A DNA stretch of 64,000 bases from a virus. Shown here one piece after another: positions 1-8,115 of this stretch. Where the stretch lies: IMG/VR virus record IMGVR_UViG_3300017917_003093, positions 1-64,000 of that record. One strand, given 5' to 3'. Positions within the stretch are counted from its first letter, which is position 1. Each line of letters opens with the position of its first letter. A model generated the notes under the pieces. That model did not search any database, was not told the DNA's origin, and saw only the letters and a program-made list of their open reading frames with translations. Both the position numbers and the translations under genes were made by a program.

Positions 1-1
1 A

Positions 2-382
2 GCATCATCTATTACTGGAACTTCAGTGACCTATGCCGGTGGTGGAGGTGGTGGCCAACACCAGGCAAACTCTAATGCTTCTATACGAGGTGCCGGCGGC
101 TCTGGTGGTGGTGGCCAGGGCGGCAGCGGATCAGCAGGCACCAGCCTAGGACAAGATGGAACTGCAAATCTTGGTGGCGGCGGTGGTGGAGGCGGATATG
201 TTGGCCCGTCCACCACTACAAACAATGGAGGACGTGGCGGCGATGGAGTAGTGATCCTGAAAATTTCTAGTGCTCATTCAGCTACATTTAGTGCAGGATT
301 GACTACTTCGTTGTCAACAGCGGTTCCTGGATACAAGATATACACCATAACCGCAGGAACTGGCACAGTTACATTCGCTTAA
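2..382 (+). CDS. Glycine-rich tail fibre/adhesin-like protein, C-terminal part
   Basis: The reading frame is open from the first base, so the N terminus lies outside the window. The visible 126 residues are dominated by glycine runs (GGGGGGG, SGGGGQGG) followed by a short ordered end (VVILKISS... then a Thr/Ser-rich tail). Glycine-rich modules of this kind occur in tail fibres and fibre adhesins of T4-like phages, so a receptor-binding or fibre-tip role is inferred. Its TAA stop forms part of the late box that precedes the next gene. An antisense proline-rich frame is only the complement of the glycine codons. Confidence 0.6.
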   Translation, partial: ASSITGTSVTYAGGGGGGQHQANSNASIRGAGGSGGGGQGGSGSAGTSLGQDGTANLGGGGGGGGYVGPSTTTNNGGRGGDGVVILKISSAHSATFSAGLTTSLSTAVPGYKIYTITAGTGTVTFA

Positions 383-385
383 ATA
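379..385 (+). promoter_or_regulatory. Late promoter box TTAAATA
   Basis: T4-type late box. It contains the TAA stop (380-382) of the upstream gene and ends 4 nt before the ATG at 390, with no Shine-Dalgarno sequence between them. Confidence 0.6.
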
Positions 386-389
386 CACC

Positions 390-1226
390 ATGGCCACACT
401 AAAAAATACCACTATCAATGACACGGGATTTTTACAATTACCATCAGGTAACACCGCTCAACGTCCTGTTTCCCCGTCTAATGGCATGTTGCGATACAAT
501 ACCACCACAGGCGCGATTGAAGGATATGCAGGCAGCAGTTGGGTGAGTTTAGTAGCATACGGAAGTCAGCAAAACCCAGCATCATCTGCTACTGCGTTGA
601 AAAATTCAGGACAAACCAGTAACGGTGTCTACTATTACAGTTTGACAAGTGGTGTAGTTCCGCTGTATACAGATTTTACATCGTGGCCTAGTTATCCCAT
701 GGTCATGGTCACTCGATTATCGCCCAATGATCAAAATCAATATCTTACCACGGCTAACAATGTGGGAGATCTAGGAACAGCTCCCAACGATGTCACACCA
801 ACAAGATCTGCCAAGATCAGTGACATAGATATGAATACCATCATAGTAGCTAACACCATCCGTTGGGTCATAGTGGCTGCACGGATGACCTTTGAAAAGT
901 TACCAGACACTACACCTTGGTACAGCAACTTTGGTCAATCAGCTAGTTGCGGATATACCACGGCGTTGATAAGCCAGTATGCCACGCCCAACAACACACC
1001 AACCTGGAAAAACTTCAGTAACTATGGCGGTGCCTGCGGTGGCGGATATGATGCCGGCGGCTCTAACTGGATCACTCTGTCGGGTATTCACACCAACGAT
1101 GGTATATACATGGGTGGCTATTCTGGTAGCAGTGCTGATAGAGGAATAGCATCCAGTCCTTATCTAACCACGGCCGGCAATACCGATTCTTGGAGCCAAG
1201 GTGGCTATGTTTTGTTGAGCTGGTAA
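390..1226 (+). CDS. Tail fibre-like protein with fibrinogen-like C-terminal region
   Basis: 278 residues. The N terminus (roughly residues 1-60) has a fibre-head pattern with low-complexity Thr/Asn/Ser and the phrase RYNTTTGAIEGYAGSSWV, common in phage fibre proteins. From about residue 70, the pattern NGVYYYSL...YTDF...MVMVTRL resembles fibrinogen-related (GxxYCDxxxxGGGW-type) lectin domains; the end SQGGYVLLSW fits a compact C-terminal fold. Function is inferred as receptor or glycan binding at the virion surface. It is preceded by a late box 4 nt upstream, so the mRNA is probably leaderless. The fibrinogen assignment is by eye and moderately secure. Confidence 0.55.
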   Translation: MATLKNTTINDTGFLQLPSGNTAQRPVSPSNGMLRYNTTTGAIEGYAGSSWVSLVAYGSQQNPASSATALKNSGQTSNGVYYYSLTSGVVPLYTDFTSWPSYPMVMVTRLSPNDQNQYLTTANNVGDLGTAPNDVTPTRSAKISDIDMNTIIVANTIRWVIVAARMTFEKLPDTTPWYSNFGQSASCGYTTALISQYATPNNTPTWKNFSNYGGACGGGYDAGGSNWITLSGIHTNDGIYMGGYSGSSADRGIASSPYLTTAGNTDSWSQGGYVLLSW

Positions 1227-1231
1227 CTGGC

Positions 1232-1402
1232 ATGGAACTACACGAACAAAGAATTGAGATATGCAAAAAATGCGATTTCTACGGAGAGTGGTTTTGCAAG
1301 AAATGCCTATGCTTTCTGTCATTGAAAACCCGATTGAAAAACGAATCATGTCCTATAAACAAGTGGCATACCAAAACAGCTAACACCACTCAACCAAGAT
1401 GA
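1232..1402 (+). CDS. Small zinc-ribbon protein (four-cysteine type)
   Basis: 56 residues from the ATG at 1232. The cysteines form CKKC ... CKKC followed by a further Cys in ESCPINKW, a layout seen in small phage proteins with a CxxC-CxxC zinc ribbon ending in a CPxxKW motif. Zinc binding is inferred; no enzymatic function is known to me. It lies 5 nt after the fibre gene and overlaps the next gene by 4 nt (ATGA), so all three are likely co-transcribed. An upstream in-frame start at 1190 would overlap the fibre gene and is less likely. Confidence 0.55.
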   Translation: MELHEQRIEICKKCDFYGEWFCKKCLCFLSLKTRLKNESCPINKWHTKTANTTQPR

Positions 1403-2064
1403 AAACAGCTCAGTACCGTAATGATTATGCAGGAGAGTTCGTCATAACACAGACCCGCTGGGCTGGTGGCCGCAAAAACGAAACCAGAGAATGGATTGCT
1501 AATCCTATTGTGAATCATCATATCTCGGGTCGCGCTGCCTGTATTGGCACCGAGAGAGATCGATGGAGATTTGACTACACTAGATTGCAACGGCATCGCG
1601 GCGGATTGTTGGGATCAAAAAAATTACAGACCTACGGTACAGGAGTAATCGCTCAACAGATGCGATTAGATTTTACTGTAGAAACCGATCCAATCCGCCT
1701 GCAACAGATCCTAGATCAAGAATATCAAGTGGCCAATGTTGTGTATACTTCACCACGCAACTGTATCACTTATCCTGGAGAGTTTTATCTCATTCCTCAC
1801 AAACCTAATATCATTGACATGGCACAGTTGATATATCTAGCGGCCTTTGATGGCCATCGAGAAATCTTCTTGTTGGGCTATAATGATGAAGTGCCCACTC
1901 AACACAAAGACTGGGTGGCGCAGATTGCACAGATATTTCACTGCTATTCAGGCACAAAGTTTTTTCTTGTGGGAGAATCCACTCGCATGTTTGATGCCTG
2001 GTTAGAATGTACCAATGTGCAGGCCATGCCATATAGAGACTTTATTGGCTATTGCGACATATAA
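1399..2064 (+). CDS. Unknown protein, possibly glycan-related
   Basis: 221 residues, translationally coupled to the zinc-ribbon gene (ATGA overlap). I do not recognise the family. The middle contains NVVYTSPRNC and the later segment has alternating hydrophobic strands with REIFLLGYNDE, faintly like the MptE/DUF115-like fold of carbohydrate-linked enzymes; this is only a weak resemblance. It ends in convergent overlap (16 bp) with the Nudix gene on the other strand. Placement after fibre genes suggests a role linked to the virion surface or host surface, but that is inference. Confidence 0.45.
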   Translation: MKTAQYRNDYAGEFVITQTRWAGGRKNETREWIANPIVNHHISGRAACIGTERDRWRFDYTRLQRHRGGLLGSKKLQTYGTGVIAQQMRLDFTVETDPIRLQQILDQEYQVANVVYTSPRNCITYPGEFYLIPHKPNIIDMAQLIYLAAFDGHREIFLLGYNDEVPTQHKDWVAQIAQIFHCYSGTKFFLVGESTRMFDAWLECTNVQAMPYRDFIGYCDI

Positions 2065-2489
2065 AGACCGGCTTCTATGATGCCAATCTTGTTTTGCACA
2101 GCATCAAAGTTCACAGTGCTCCACAATCCTGGATGCATGGGTTTGGGCCAGGTTCCAGAGTTGATCCAGGCATAGCCTAAATGTTCGTGATTGAGTCGAG
2201 GTTGGAACTCATCCGACACGGTGCAGAAAAAAGTATGATATTCAAAGTTGGCATCAGCCGTAGTAAACTTTTCCAAGGGTATCATTCTATGATATTCAGG
2301 CATGTAGCCCAGTTCTTCTTCACATTCACGACGCATGGCTGCCAGCAAAGGTTCTCCCGGCTCAGCACGACCACCGGGCAACCCCCAGGTTCCTGGGTGT
2401 TTGGGATCGGCTCGCATGAGATACAGATAGCGTTGGGTAGTGGTGGCATAAAACCACACACCCACTGCGGTTACAACACCAGACTCCAT
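2049..2489 (-). CDS. Nudix hydrolase
   Basis: 146 residues. Residues 40-62 form a complete Nudix box (GX5EX7REUXEEXGU): GGRAEPGE, then RRECEEELGY, with all metal-binding glutamates present. Nudix enzymes hydrolyse nucleoside diphosphates linked to another moiety, such as oxidised nucleotides, nucleotide sugars or mRNA caps; the substrate cannot be told here. The start at 2489 is chosen because GGGAGG lies just upstream; it overlaps the end of gp15 by 19 bp, so it is the last gene of the gp14-gp15-Nudix unit. T4-like phages commonly carry one Nudix gene (T4 NudE). Confidence 0.85.
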   Translation of the reverse strand: MESGVVTAVGVWFYATTTQRYLYLMRADPKHPGTWGLPGGRAEPGEPLLAAMRRECEEELGYMPEYHRMIPLEKFTTADANFEYHTFFCTVSDEFQPRLNHEHLGYAWINSGTWPKPMHPGLWSTVNFDAVQNKIGIIEAGLYMSQ

Positions 2490-3886
2490 TCGCCTCCCTG
2501 ATAAAGTCCTTGATAAGATTTCACCCAAGCTGTGCCGGTCCAGCGATATTGTATTTCTGTGGTGAGATTTGTAACATATTGGGTATTGTTGGGGCTGGAT
2601 GTGCTGTCAAAAGAGATTTGCCATCTCGTGCCATCGTATTCCACTATATCATTGGCATGAGCTACTAAGGGTTGATTATTGATGCCTTCCCAAGCATCAG
2701 GATTGGTCATGCCTGGATTGTCATAGGATCCAGTGGCCTGTGTGAGCAGATATCGTTGCCCAGAGGTAGCTGCTGGCAATCCATAACCGGGTCCACTGAG
2801 CAATGGATCAATCACCGCATCAATAGGCAACAGTGTGTTAGAAGGTACTGTGGCAGGGTTTACCGTGAACAACAAAAATCTATCATCGGTGGGATCAAAT
2901 GCTACGGTACCCGTAACTTCAGTACCATCGGGTTGTTCTAAGGTTACATAACTGATGCCAGGTCTCATGGTACCATACATGCTAACTACACCGGTCCACA
3001 ACAGATTGCTGTTAGGTGAATCTGCTGGTTCTAAACTGTCATTAGGCTCATCTACTACTTGTTGTTTTCTTAGTGCTTGCAATCTATTGTTGATCAACAA
3101 TACCTGATAGTTGTAAGGAGTGAATCTTTGGCGGGTGCCCAGCAACAAATCGCTGTTGGTCAATGATTCTGCAAGATCACCCTGTGGATCATACATGCTG
3201 GCAATGATGCGCTCAACCACACCTAGTTTCTTGACTTTGGCCGGCGGGGTAATCCAGATAGGCAAGCTAAAGGTCAGTGTAGTAATATCGATAGGGTTGT
3301 CTGTGCCTACTGGAATAGAGCGACTGGTGTATCTACTGTCCTTGAGATACAACACAGTAAGACTGGTCCAATCAATGTAATTGTCGGTGCTTTGTATCTC
3401 TAGACCAGGATTGAACAAGGTCAGGATCTGTTCTAACAACTGCCATTTTTGATTGGTATTGCTGGTCCATATGTCTAGATTAATGGTCATCTCATATGGT
3501 ACCGGCATGAGGCGTTCAATAGTAAACGCATTCCCTTGCGTAGTTTCGTAACTTTCGGTGTCAGGATCATAAGTTCTCTGACGCACAGCTATGTTGCTAA
3601 CAAAATAGGGTTCTTGCATTCTTGGACGATCATACTTGAGTTCTGTGATGTAAAAAGTCATCAACGGGGTTGATGGCATGTCGTTGGCTGAATTGTTTTG
3701 TATGATAGTTTGTGCCTGGCGACTGGCATCGCCATAACGCACCGGTACACGAATCAATGTATCTATTTCAGAACCAGGACCTTGCCCGGCCTGATTGGGA
3801 CCGTACTCAACATCAAAGTTTGAAAAGATTCTAGCAAACTGTAGTAAAAATCTACGTATCTGCCCGTCGTAAAAAAATTGTGCCAT
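2471..3886 (-). CDS. 15: Tail sheath stabiliser / tail terminator, gp15-like
   Basis: 471 residues. The N-terminal pattern (FFYDGQIRRFLLQFARIFSN, then LIRVPVRYGDASR, then PLMTFYITELKYDRPRM) matches the T4 gp15 family, which caps the tail tube and sheath and provides the joining surface for the head. T4 gp15 is 272 residues; here roughly 200 extra residues follow from about residue 270, including WTGVVSMYG and a Gly/Thr-rich segment that may be an added surface domain. It starts directly after the gp14 stop, with a CAGGACG ribosome-binding site inside the gp14 end. Assembly with gp14 and gp13 at the neck is expected. Confidence 0.8.
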   Translation of the reverse strand: MAQFFYDGQIRRFLLQFARIFSNFDVEYGPNQAGQGPGSEIDTLIRVPVRYGDASRQAQTIIQNNSANDMPSTPLMTFYITELKYDRPRMQEPYFVSNIAVRQRTYDPDTESYETTQGNAFTIERLMPVPYEMTINLDIWTSNTNQKWQLLEQILTLFNPGLEIQSTDNYIDWTSLTVLYLKDSRYTSRSIPVGTDNPIDITTLTFSLPIWITPPAKVKKLGVVERIIASMYDPQGDLAESLTNSDLLLGTRQRFTPYNYQVLLINNRLQALRKQQVVDEPNDSLEPADSPNSNLLWTGVVSMYGTMRPGISYVTLEQPDGTEVTGTVAFDPTDDRFLLFTVNPATVPSNTLLPIDAVIDPLLSGPGYGLPAATSGQRYLLTQATGSYDNPGMTNPDAWEGINNQPLVAHANDIVEYDGTRWQISFDSTSSPNNTQYVTNLTTEIQYRWTGTAWVKSYQGLYQGGEWSLVL

Positions 3887-5239
3887 TTAGCGTCCTGGAG
3901 GTCTTGGGTTTGGTGGTGTAATATTGCCACCCTGATCACCGTTATCGGGCTGTATTTCCAATATCTTGCTGAGACTCTGACGACTGGGTATGTTACCAAC
4001 ATCTGTGGTTGGTACAGTGTAGGTGTTGTTTACAAAGCTGGCTCGCTGAGTCAAAGCCTGGGTGGCATAGTCAAGGTCGGTTCTTACATTGTCAGTGATG
4101 GCCAACCATGCCCGACCATTATATCGGAATAAGCGATTAGGAAAATAATCCAGGCGCAGACAATAGTCACCTAACACAGGAGTGGGCGGAAACTGCACAC
4201 CCGGAGTAACAGGTAGTCCATTGGGAGCGTGAGTGCTTCCAGTAAGATATCCTTGCGCATAACCAAACCCATTGGGTGTGATTCCTTCGCCAGTTTCGGT
4301 TCCATCTACTGTAGGTCCAGTCTGATCTGCAGTCAGTCCGGCCGATGCAGGTTCGCCATTGGGCCCCGTAGGCAAGATATAAAACTTTACATTGTCGTAG
4401 CCGCTGACTGGTACTTCTTCATAGGCCTGTGCCAGTATGGCATCATTGATGGCTAGATCTTTGGGTCGAGTACTTTGCTTGTCGCCTATGGTGTTAGGAT
4501 TGGTGATCTCGGTCCAGTAAGCAGTGTTGGTTATGTCAGTGCCAGGCGGAACATTCTGTGCGGCTTGATAATAGGTGCCACCGTTGTCGACTATTTCTCC
4601 TGCAGGATAAAAGTTACCCGGATCCCAGATGTTTTCTGGCATAAAGGGCTGATCAATGATTTGGCTGTATTCCTGGGCATTGACCATGGGTGTGGCCTTG
4701 ACTCGCCACAGATGTGGTTGCCAGGTTTGGCTAAATCCTTCTGAAGCAAAGTTGGCATCCTGGATCACATAATATCTAGGTAGAGCTTTGACCAATGTGG
4801 TATCTAAAGGATGATAATCTTTGAGATTAGGAACTTCTATCACATCGCCACTCATGAGTTTGCGACCAAAAGTGTCAATCATGTCGTTGTAATGGAACGT
4901 AATAAACAAAGTATCGCCGTTTAAGAACAGGCCAAACTGTGTGAGATCAAAGTCGATATCTTGGGTGCGATACACACCACGCATGACAAACACATCAGGA
5001 GCATACACACGATCACGGTTTTCCAACAACAACAAATCTTCTATGAACAAAGGATTGGTTGTAGGGTAGTTGGGTATAGTCGCATCGTTGTTGCCGTTGT
5101 CGGTGCCAGCCCCTTGTGGTCCAAGATATTTGTGTACATAGATATCAATGCCGCCCACGGTAAACATTTCGCTGATGTTGCGGTCAAGATACTGATAGTC
5201 GTAGGTTCGATTGGGTCTGTAAAGGCTGAGACGTGGCAT
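3887..5239 (-). CDS. 14: Neck protein gp14-like
   Basis: 450 residues from the ATG at 5239. The opening MPRLSLYRPNRTYDYQYLD and EMFTVGGIDIYVHKYLGP, followed by FLNGDTLFITFHYNDMID, match the gp14 neck family of aquatic T4-like phages. gp14 joins gp13 to close the packaged head and form the platform for the tail. It is longer than T4 gp14 (256 residues), with a Pro/Gly/Asn-rich C-terminal part. A late box (ATAAATA on the minus strand) ends 7 nt before the start with no Shine-Dalgarno sequence. A longer in-frame start at 5299 would run through this promoter and is rejected. Confidence 0.8.
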   Translation of the reverse strand: MPRLSLYRPNRTYDYQYLDRNISEMFTVGGIDIYVHKYLGPQGAGTDNGNNDATIPNYPTTNPLFIEDLLLLENRDRVYAPDVFVMRGVYRTQDIDFDLTQFGLFLNGDTLFITFHYNDMIDTFGRKLMSGDVIEVPNLKDYHPLDTTLVKALPRYYVIQDANFASEGFSQTWQPHLWRVKATPMVNAQEYSQIIDQPFMPENIWDPGNFYPAGEIVDNGGTYYQAAQNVPPGTDITNTAYWTEITNPNTIGDKQSTRPKDLAINDAILAQAYEEVPVSGYDNVKFYILPTGPNGEPASAGLTADQTGPTVDGTETGEGITPNGFGYAQGYLTGSTHAPNGLPVTPGVQFPPTPVLGDYCLRLDYFPNRLFRYNGRAWLAITDNVRTDLDYATQALTQRASFVNNTYTVPTTDVGNIPSRQSLSKILEIQPDNGDQGGNITPPNPRPPGR

Positions 5240-5246
5240 AGTCGTG

Positions 5247-5253
5247 TATTTAT
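5247..5253 (-). promoter_or_regulatory. Late promoter box ATAAATA for gp14-gp15-Nudix
   Basis: Minus-strand CATAAATA, 7 nt upstream of the gp14 ATG. It sits back to back with the rightward early promoter at 5262-5290. Confidence 0.6.
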
Positions 5254-5261
5254 GGGGGAAC

Positions 5262-5290
5262 TTGACTAGAAAGTTCAAAGCTGATATAAT
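5262..5290 (+). promoter_or_regulatory. Sigma70-like early promoter, leaderless
   Basis: TTGACT (5262-5267), 17-bp spacer, TATAAT (5285-5290) preceded by TGA (extended -10). The start codon at 5298 begins only 8 nt after the -10, so the predicted transcript begins at or next to the AUG. Confidence 0.8.
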
Positions 5291-5297
5291 TAAGCGC

Positions 5298-5552
5298 ATG
5301 GACGAACTGTATCAGCGCCTGGATCGCATAGAGCATCAAGTTACCAAGATCAAAAACAAGCGATATCGCAAAGATCTCCAAAAAATGATCCGCACCATTG
5401 ATTCTGCCATGTTGGCTATGGACCAGGAAAGCGTGGAATGTCGCAGATTGCACAAAGAAACCCTGCGACACAAAGAGCTGGCCCAAAAAGCCGGCGATCT
5501 CATGACCACTTTGGAGCAACACCTAACATTTGTGGCGCTTTTAGACGGTTGA
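5298..5552 (+). CDS. Small coiled-coil protein, unknown
   Basis: 84 residues, almost wholly predicted helix, rich in Lys, Arg, Glu and Gln with heptad-like spacing (YQRLDRIEHQVTKIKNK). No family recognised. The ATG at 5298 is chosen because a strong sigma70-like promoter ends 7 nt before it; the longer in-frame start at 5244 lies upstream of that promoter and overlaps gp14 in the opposite direction. Promoter type suggests expression early in infection. It may act as a small regulator or protein-binding factor, but nothing in the sequence proves this. Confidence 0.6.
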   Translation: MDELYQRLDRIEHQVTKIKNKRYRKDLQKMIRTIDSAMLAMDQESVECRRLHKETLRHKELAQKAGDLMTTLEQHLTFVALLDG

Positions 5553-5577
5553 CCAAAAAACACCAAAATGCTATAAT
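5549..5577 (+). promoter_or_regulatory. Sigma70-like early promoter
   Basis: TTGACC (5549-5554), 17-bp spacer, TATAAT (5572-5577) with TGC just upstream (extended -10). It overlaps the stop of the preceding gene and drives the gene at 5604, which has AGGAG at 5594-5598. Confidence 0.8.
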
Positions 5578-5603
5578 ATAGCAATAACTACCTAGGAGTC
5601 AGA

Positions 5604-6752
5604 ATGAACGCACGATCTGCTACAGCCATCAAACCCATGAACCCAAAATCGCCCGATACCAAATACACAGGCTCGGAACCCGAATGGCGCATACAACCTG
5701 AACCAGAAAATCGTTCCAGCAAACTGATCGAAGCGTTTACCTGGTACAACTATCATTATGACAAGAAAGTGGCCAAGGAGTGTGTGATTGATTGGCTGAC
5801 TCGCAACAACCGTGCCAAGGATGCCAAGGACTTTGCTCGTGTGCCAGAAAGTACCTTGCGTAATCAAGTGGGTTGGTTGTGCCGTATGAATCTCATGGGC
5901 TATCAGTTCAATGAACATGAAGAACTCACAGTAGACAACGCCATCGCGGAACATCTGCGCACGGTACGAGCCGTGCGCGAAGTGGTTAAAGAAGCAGAAA
6001 AAGAAACACCCAAAGGTCCCAACATTCAGGACCGCCTGCGCGAAAAAGTGCAAGAATGTGCCGGCGAGCTAGAAGGAATGTTTGACGATTTTATCATCGC
6101 TGGCGCCAAGATGTCAGCGGATTTCAAACCTATTACTGTCATGCGAGGCATGAACATAGCACCACAAATGGTAAACATCATAGCTGACCATTGGAAGGTC
6201 AAGCTGACCGAGTTTGAAGAAGTAGTGCAAGGCAAAGATGCACAACTGGTAGAAGGATACAGTCTCTGGACCAAAATCCAGCTCAAAAACTTTGTGAAGT
6301 TTGCCGAACAAGTCATTGCCGACTGCGGCAGTTATGTGCAGATCAAAAAAGTAGAACGCAAACCACGTGCCAAAAAAGCAGTGAGCCCAGAGAAACAAGC
6401 CAGCAAGTTCAAGTACCTAAAAGATTTCGCTGAACTCAAGCTCACTTCAGAATCATCGGCCAAGTTGGTCGGTGCCAGCGAAGCCTGGTTGTATGATACC
6501 AAAAAACGCAAACTCATACACGTGGTAGCAGACACCCATGCGGGTACAGTCAGCGTCAAAGGTTCCAGCATTATTGGATTTGATCCTACCTTGACCCAGC
6601 AAAAAACCCTGCGCAAACCTGCAGAACAGCTCAAAGCACTGCTCAGCGGCGGCAAACCTGCACAGCGCAAGTATTTCAAGGACATCAAAGCTACAGAAAC
6701 CAAATACAACGGTCGTGGCAACGAGAACTTGATCATACTCAAGGCCTGGTAA
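5604..6752 (+). CDS. Conserved T4-like phage protein of unknown function (early-type)
   Basis: 382 residues, basic. Residues about 40-110 look like a winged-helix-type region (AFTWYNYHYDKKVAKECVID ... RVPESTLRNQVGWLCRM). A Lys/Arg-rich linker near residue 250 (ERKPRAKKA) leads to a C-terminal beta-rich domain with LYDTKKRKLIHVVAD and SSIIGFDPTLTQQKTLRKP. The C-terminal pattern is familiar from conserved hypothetical proteins of T4-like aquatic phages. DNA or RNA binding is inferred from charge and fold pattern. It has its own early promoter and Shine-Dalgarno sequence; its TAA stop lies in the late box of gp13. Confidence 0.6.
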   Translation: MNARSATAIKPMNPKSPDTKYTGSEPEWRIQPEPENRSSKLIEAFTWYNYHYDKKVAKECVIDWLTRNNRAKDAKDFARVPESTLRNQVGWLCRMNLMGYQFNEHEELTVDNAIAEHLRTVRAVREVVKEAEKETPKGPNIQDRLREKVQECAGELEGMFDDFIIAGAKMSADFKPITVMRGMNIAPQMVNIIADHWKVKLTEFEEVVQGKDAQLVEGYSLWTKIQLKNFVKFAEQVIADCGSYVQIKKVERKPRAKKAVSPEKQASKFKYLKDFAELKLTSESSAKLVGASEAWLYDTKKRKLIHVVADTHAGTVSVKGSSIIGFDPTLTQQKTLRKPAEQLKALLSGGKPAQRKYFKDIKATETKYNGRGNENLIILKAW

Positions 6753-6755
6753 ATA
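6749..6755 (+). promoter_or_regulatory. Late promoter box GTAAATA for gp13
   Basis: Contains the TAA stop (6750-6752) of the preceding gene. The gp13 ATG is 22 nt downstream and has a Shine-Dalgarno sequence. Confidence 0.6.
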
Positions 6756-6757
6756 CA

Positions 6758-6774
6758 GGGAACACGGAGTTCCC
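6758..6774 (+). promoter_or_regulatory. RBS hairpin in the gp13 leader
   Basis: GGGAAC (6758-6763) pairs perfectly with GTTCCC (6769-6774) around the 5-nt loop ACGGA. The loop and closing G hold the ribosome-binding sequence GGAG, 8 nt before the ATG at 6778. Confidence 0.45.
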
Positions 6775-6777
6775 TAC

Positions 6778-7548
6778 ATGGCCTTAGAAAATCAATCTAG
6801 CACCCAGACCCTAAAACAAAACTTGTTTGACTATGTGCGCCTGCAACTGGGCGATCAGATCATAGACATTGAGCTGGATGCCGAGCACTATGAAGCCGCT
6901 TATCAAAAGACCATTGGAACCTATCGTCAACGGGCACAAAATGCCTATGAAGAAAGTTACAGTTTCCTGGAGTTGGTTGCCAACGTTAATATCTACGATC
7001 TACCACAGGAAGTTATCACAGTGCGTCAGATCTTCCGTAGAACATTTGGCGACTCAACTGGTCCTTTTGCATCGAACTTTGATCCGTTCAGTCAAGCCAG
7101 TTTGAATGTGTATCTCATGAACTTCAACGTAGCCGGCGGCTTGGCCACTTATGATTTTTATAGCCAATACGTAGAGCAGGCCGGTCGTATGTTTGGTGCT
7201 TACATGAACTACACCTGGAACCCTGTGACCAAAAAACTACAACTGATCCGTGATCCCAAGGGCACAGGCGAAAATGTCCTGCTTTGGACCTACAATCTCA
7301 AACCTGAATTCAATCTGCTCAGCGACTTTCAGATATCGCAATGGATACGTGACTACATGGTCGCGGCCTGCAAAATGATCATCGGTGAAGCACGTGAGAA
7401 GTTTGGACAGTATGCTGGCCCTCAAGGTGGTAGCCAACTCAATGGCACTGCCATGAAAACCGAAGCACAAACCCAGATGGACGGCTTGATCGAAAGCCTC
7501 AAGAACTACGTAGACGGAAGCCAGCCCTTGACCTGGGTAATCGGCTAA
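6778..7548 (+). CDS. 13: Neck / head completion protein gp13-like
   Basis: 256 residues. The sequence order VRLQLGDQIIDIELDAEHYE, then FLELVANVNIYDLPQEVITV, then RQIFRR, MFGAYMNYTWNP and the C-terminal AGPQGGSQLNGTAMK matches gp13 of aquatic T4-like phages. gp13 binds the portal after packaging and, with gp14, seals the head for tail joining. Length is near that of T4 gp13 (309). It reads away from gp14 and gp15, which sit 1.5 kb upstream on the other strand, so the neck genes are split across strands. Expression is late, from GTAAATA. Confidence 0.82.
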   Translation: MALENQSSTQTLKQNLFDYVRLQLGDQIIDIELDAEHYEAAYQKTIGTYRQRAQNAYEESYSFLELVANVNIYDLPQEVITVRQIFRRTFGDSTGPFASNFDPFSQASLNVYLMNFNVAGGLATYDFYSQYVEQAGRMFGAYMNYTWNPVTKKLQLIRDPKGTGENVLLWTYNLKPEFNLLSDFQISQWIRDYMVAACKMIIGEAREKFGQYAGPQGGSQLNGTAMKTEAQTQMDGLIESLKNYVDGSQPLTWVIG

Positions 7549-7575
7549 TATCCACTAGATTTCCTCTAAAAATCA

Positions 7576-7584
7576 TGCTATAAT
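7576..7584 (+). promoter_or_regulatory. Extended -10 promoter TGCTATAAT, leaderless
   Basis: TGC + TATAAT (7579-7584); no good -35. The ATG at 7591 starts 7 nt after the -10, so the transcript would begin at or near the start codon. The upstream stretch AAAAATCATG is shared with the promoter at 51197-51225. Confidence 0.65.
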
Positions 7585-7590
7585 CACAGC

Positions 7591-8115
7591 ATGAGCTCAT
7601 TGATGATTGACATAGAAGGCTTGGCCACTGGTCCTGATGCCACCATACTGACCATTGCGGCACAGAGTTTTGATCCATTTGGCACCGGCTATTACATGGA
7701 CCGTTGTTACTATGCCAGGATCACTTTGGAAAGCCAGGAAACTCGTGCCATAGAACAAGGCACCATACAGTGGTGGGCCACACAGAAAGAAGCACAAGTG
7801 GAAGCATTCTGCGAAGAAGGCCGCGTGCCATTGGACATAGCCTTGGATAGTCTTTATAAACTGGCATGGCAACACAAGTTTATATGGGCCAATGGTCCGA
7901 CCTACGATATGAATATTCTGGAGCATGCCTACAAGAGCTATGGCAAAAACCTGCCCTGGCAGTTTTTCAATGTGCGTGATGCCAGAACAGTTTACAGCCT
8001 GTGGCCGGGCCTGCCCAAACCACCTACCAGCCACCATGCCTTAGAAGATTGCCGCAGGCAAATAGACATGCTACAAGCCACGCTCAAACACCTCAACATA
8101 AAGGAAATCAAATGA
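7591..8115 (+). CDS. DEDDh-type 3'-5' exonuclease
   Basis: 174 residues. The four exonuclease acids and catalytic His can be placed: D7 and E9 in MIDIEG, D106 in WANGPTYDM, H149 and D153 in HHALEDC. This matches the compact RNase T/Rv2179c-like 3'-5' exonuclease group found in many phages; T4 DexA has the same general fold. Likely roles are trimming DNA or RNA 3' ends during host DNA breakdown or recombination. It has an early-type promoter 7 nt upstream and no Shine-Dalgarno sequence, and it is coupled to the dNMP kinase gene (ATGA overlap). Confidence 0.82.
   Translation: MSSLMIDIEGLATGPDATILTIAAQSFDPFGTGYYMDRCYYARITLESQETRAIEQGTIQWWATQKEAQVEAFCEEGRVPLDIALDSLYKLAWQHKFIWANGPTYDMNILEHAYKSYGKNLPWQFFNVRDARTVYSLWPGLPKPPTSHHALEDCRRQIDMLQATLKHLNIKEIK

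Noticed and set aside
31-225. Proline-rich open frame on the minus strand
   Set aside because: It is the complement of a glycine-codon-rich stretch in the plus-strand fibre gene; no promoter or ribosome-binding site supports it.
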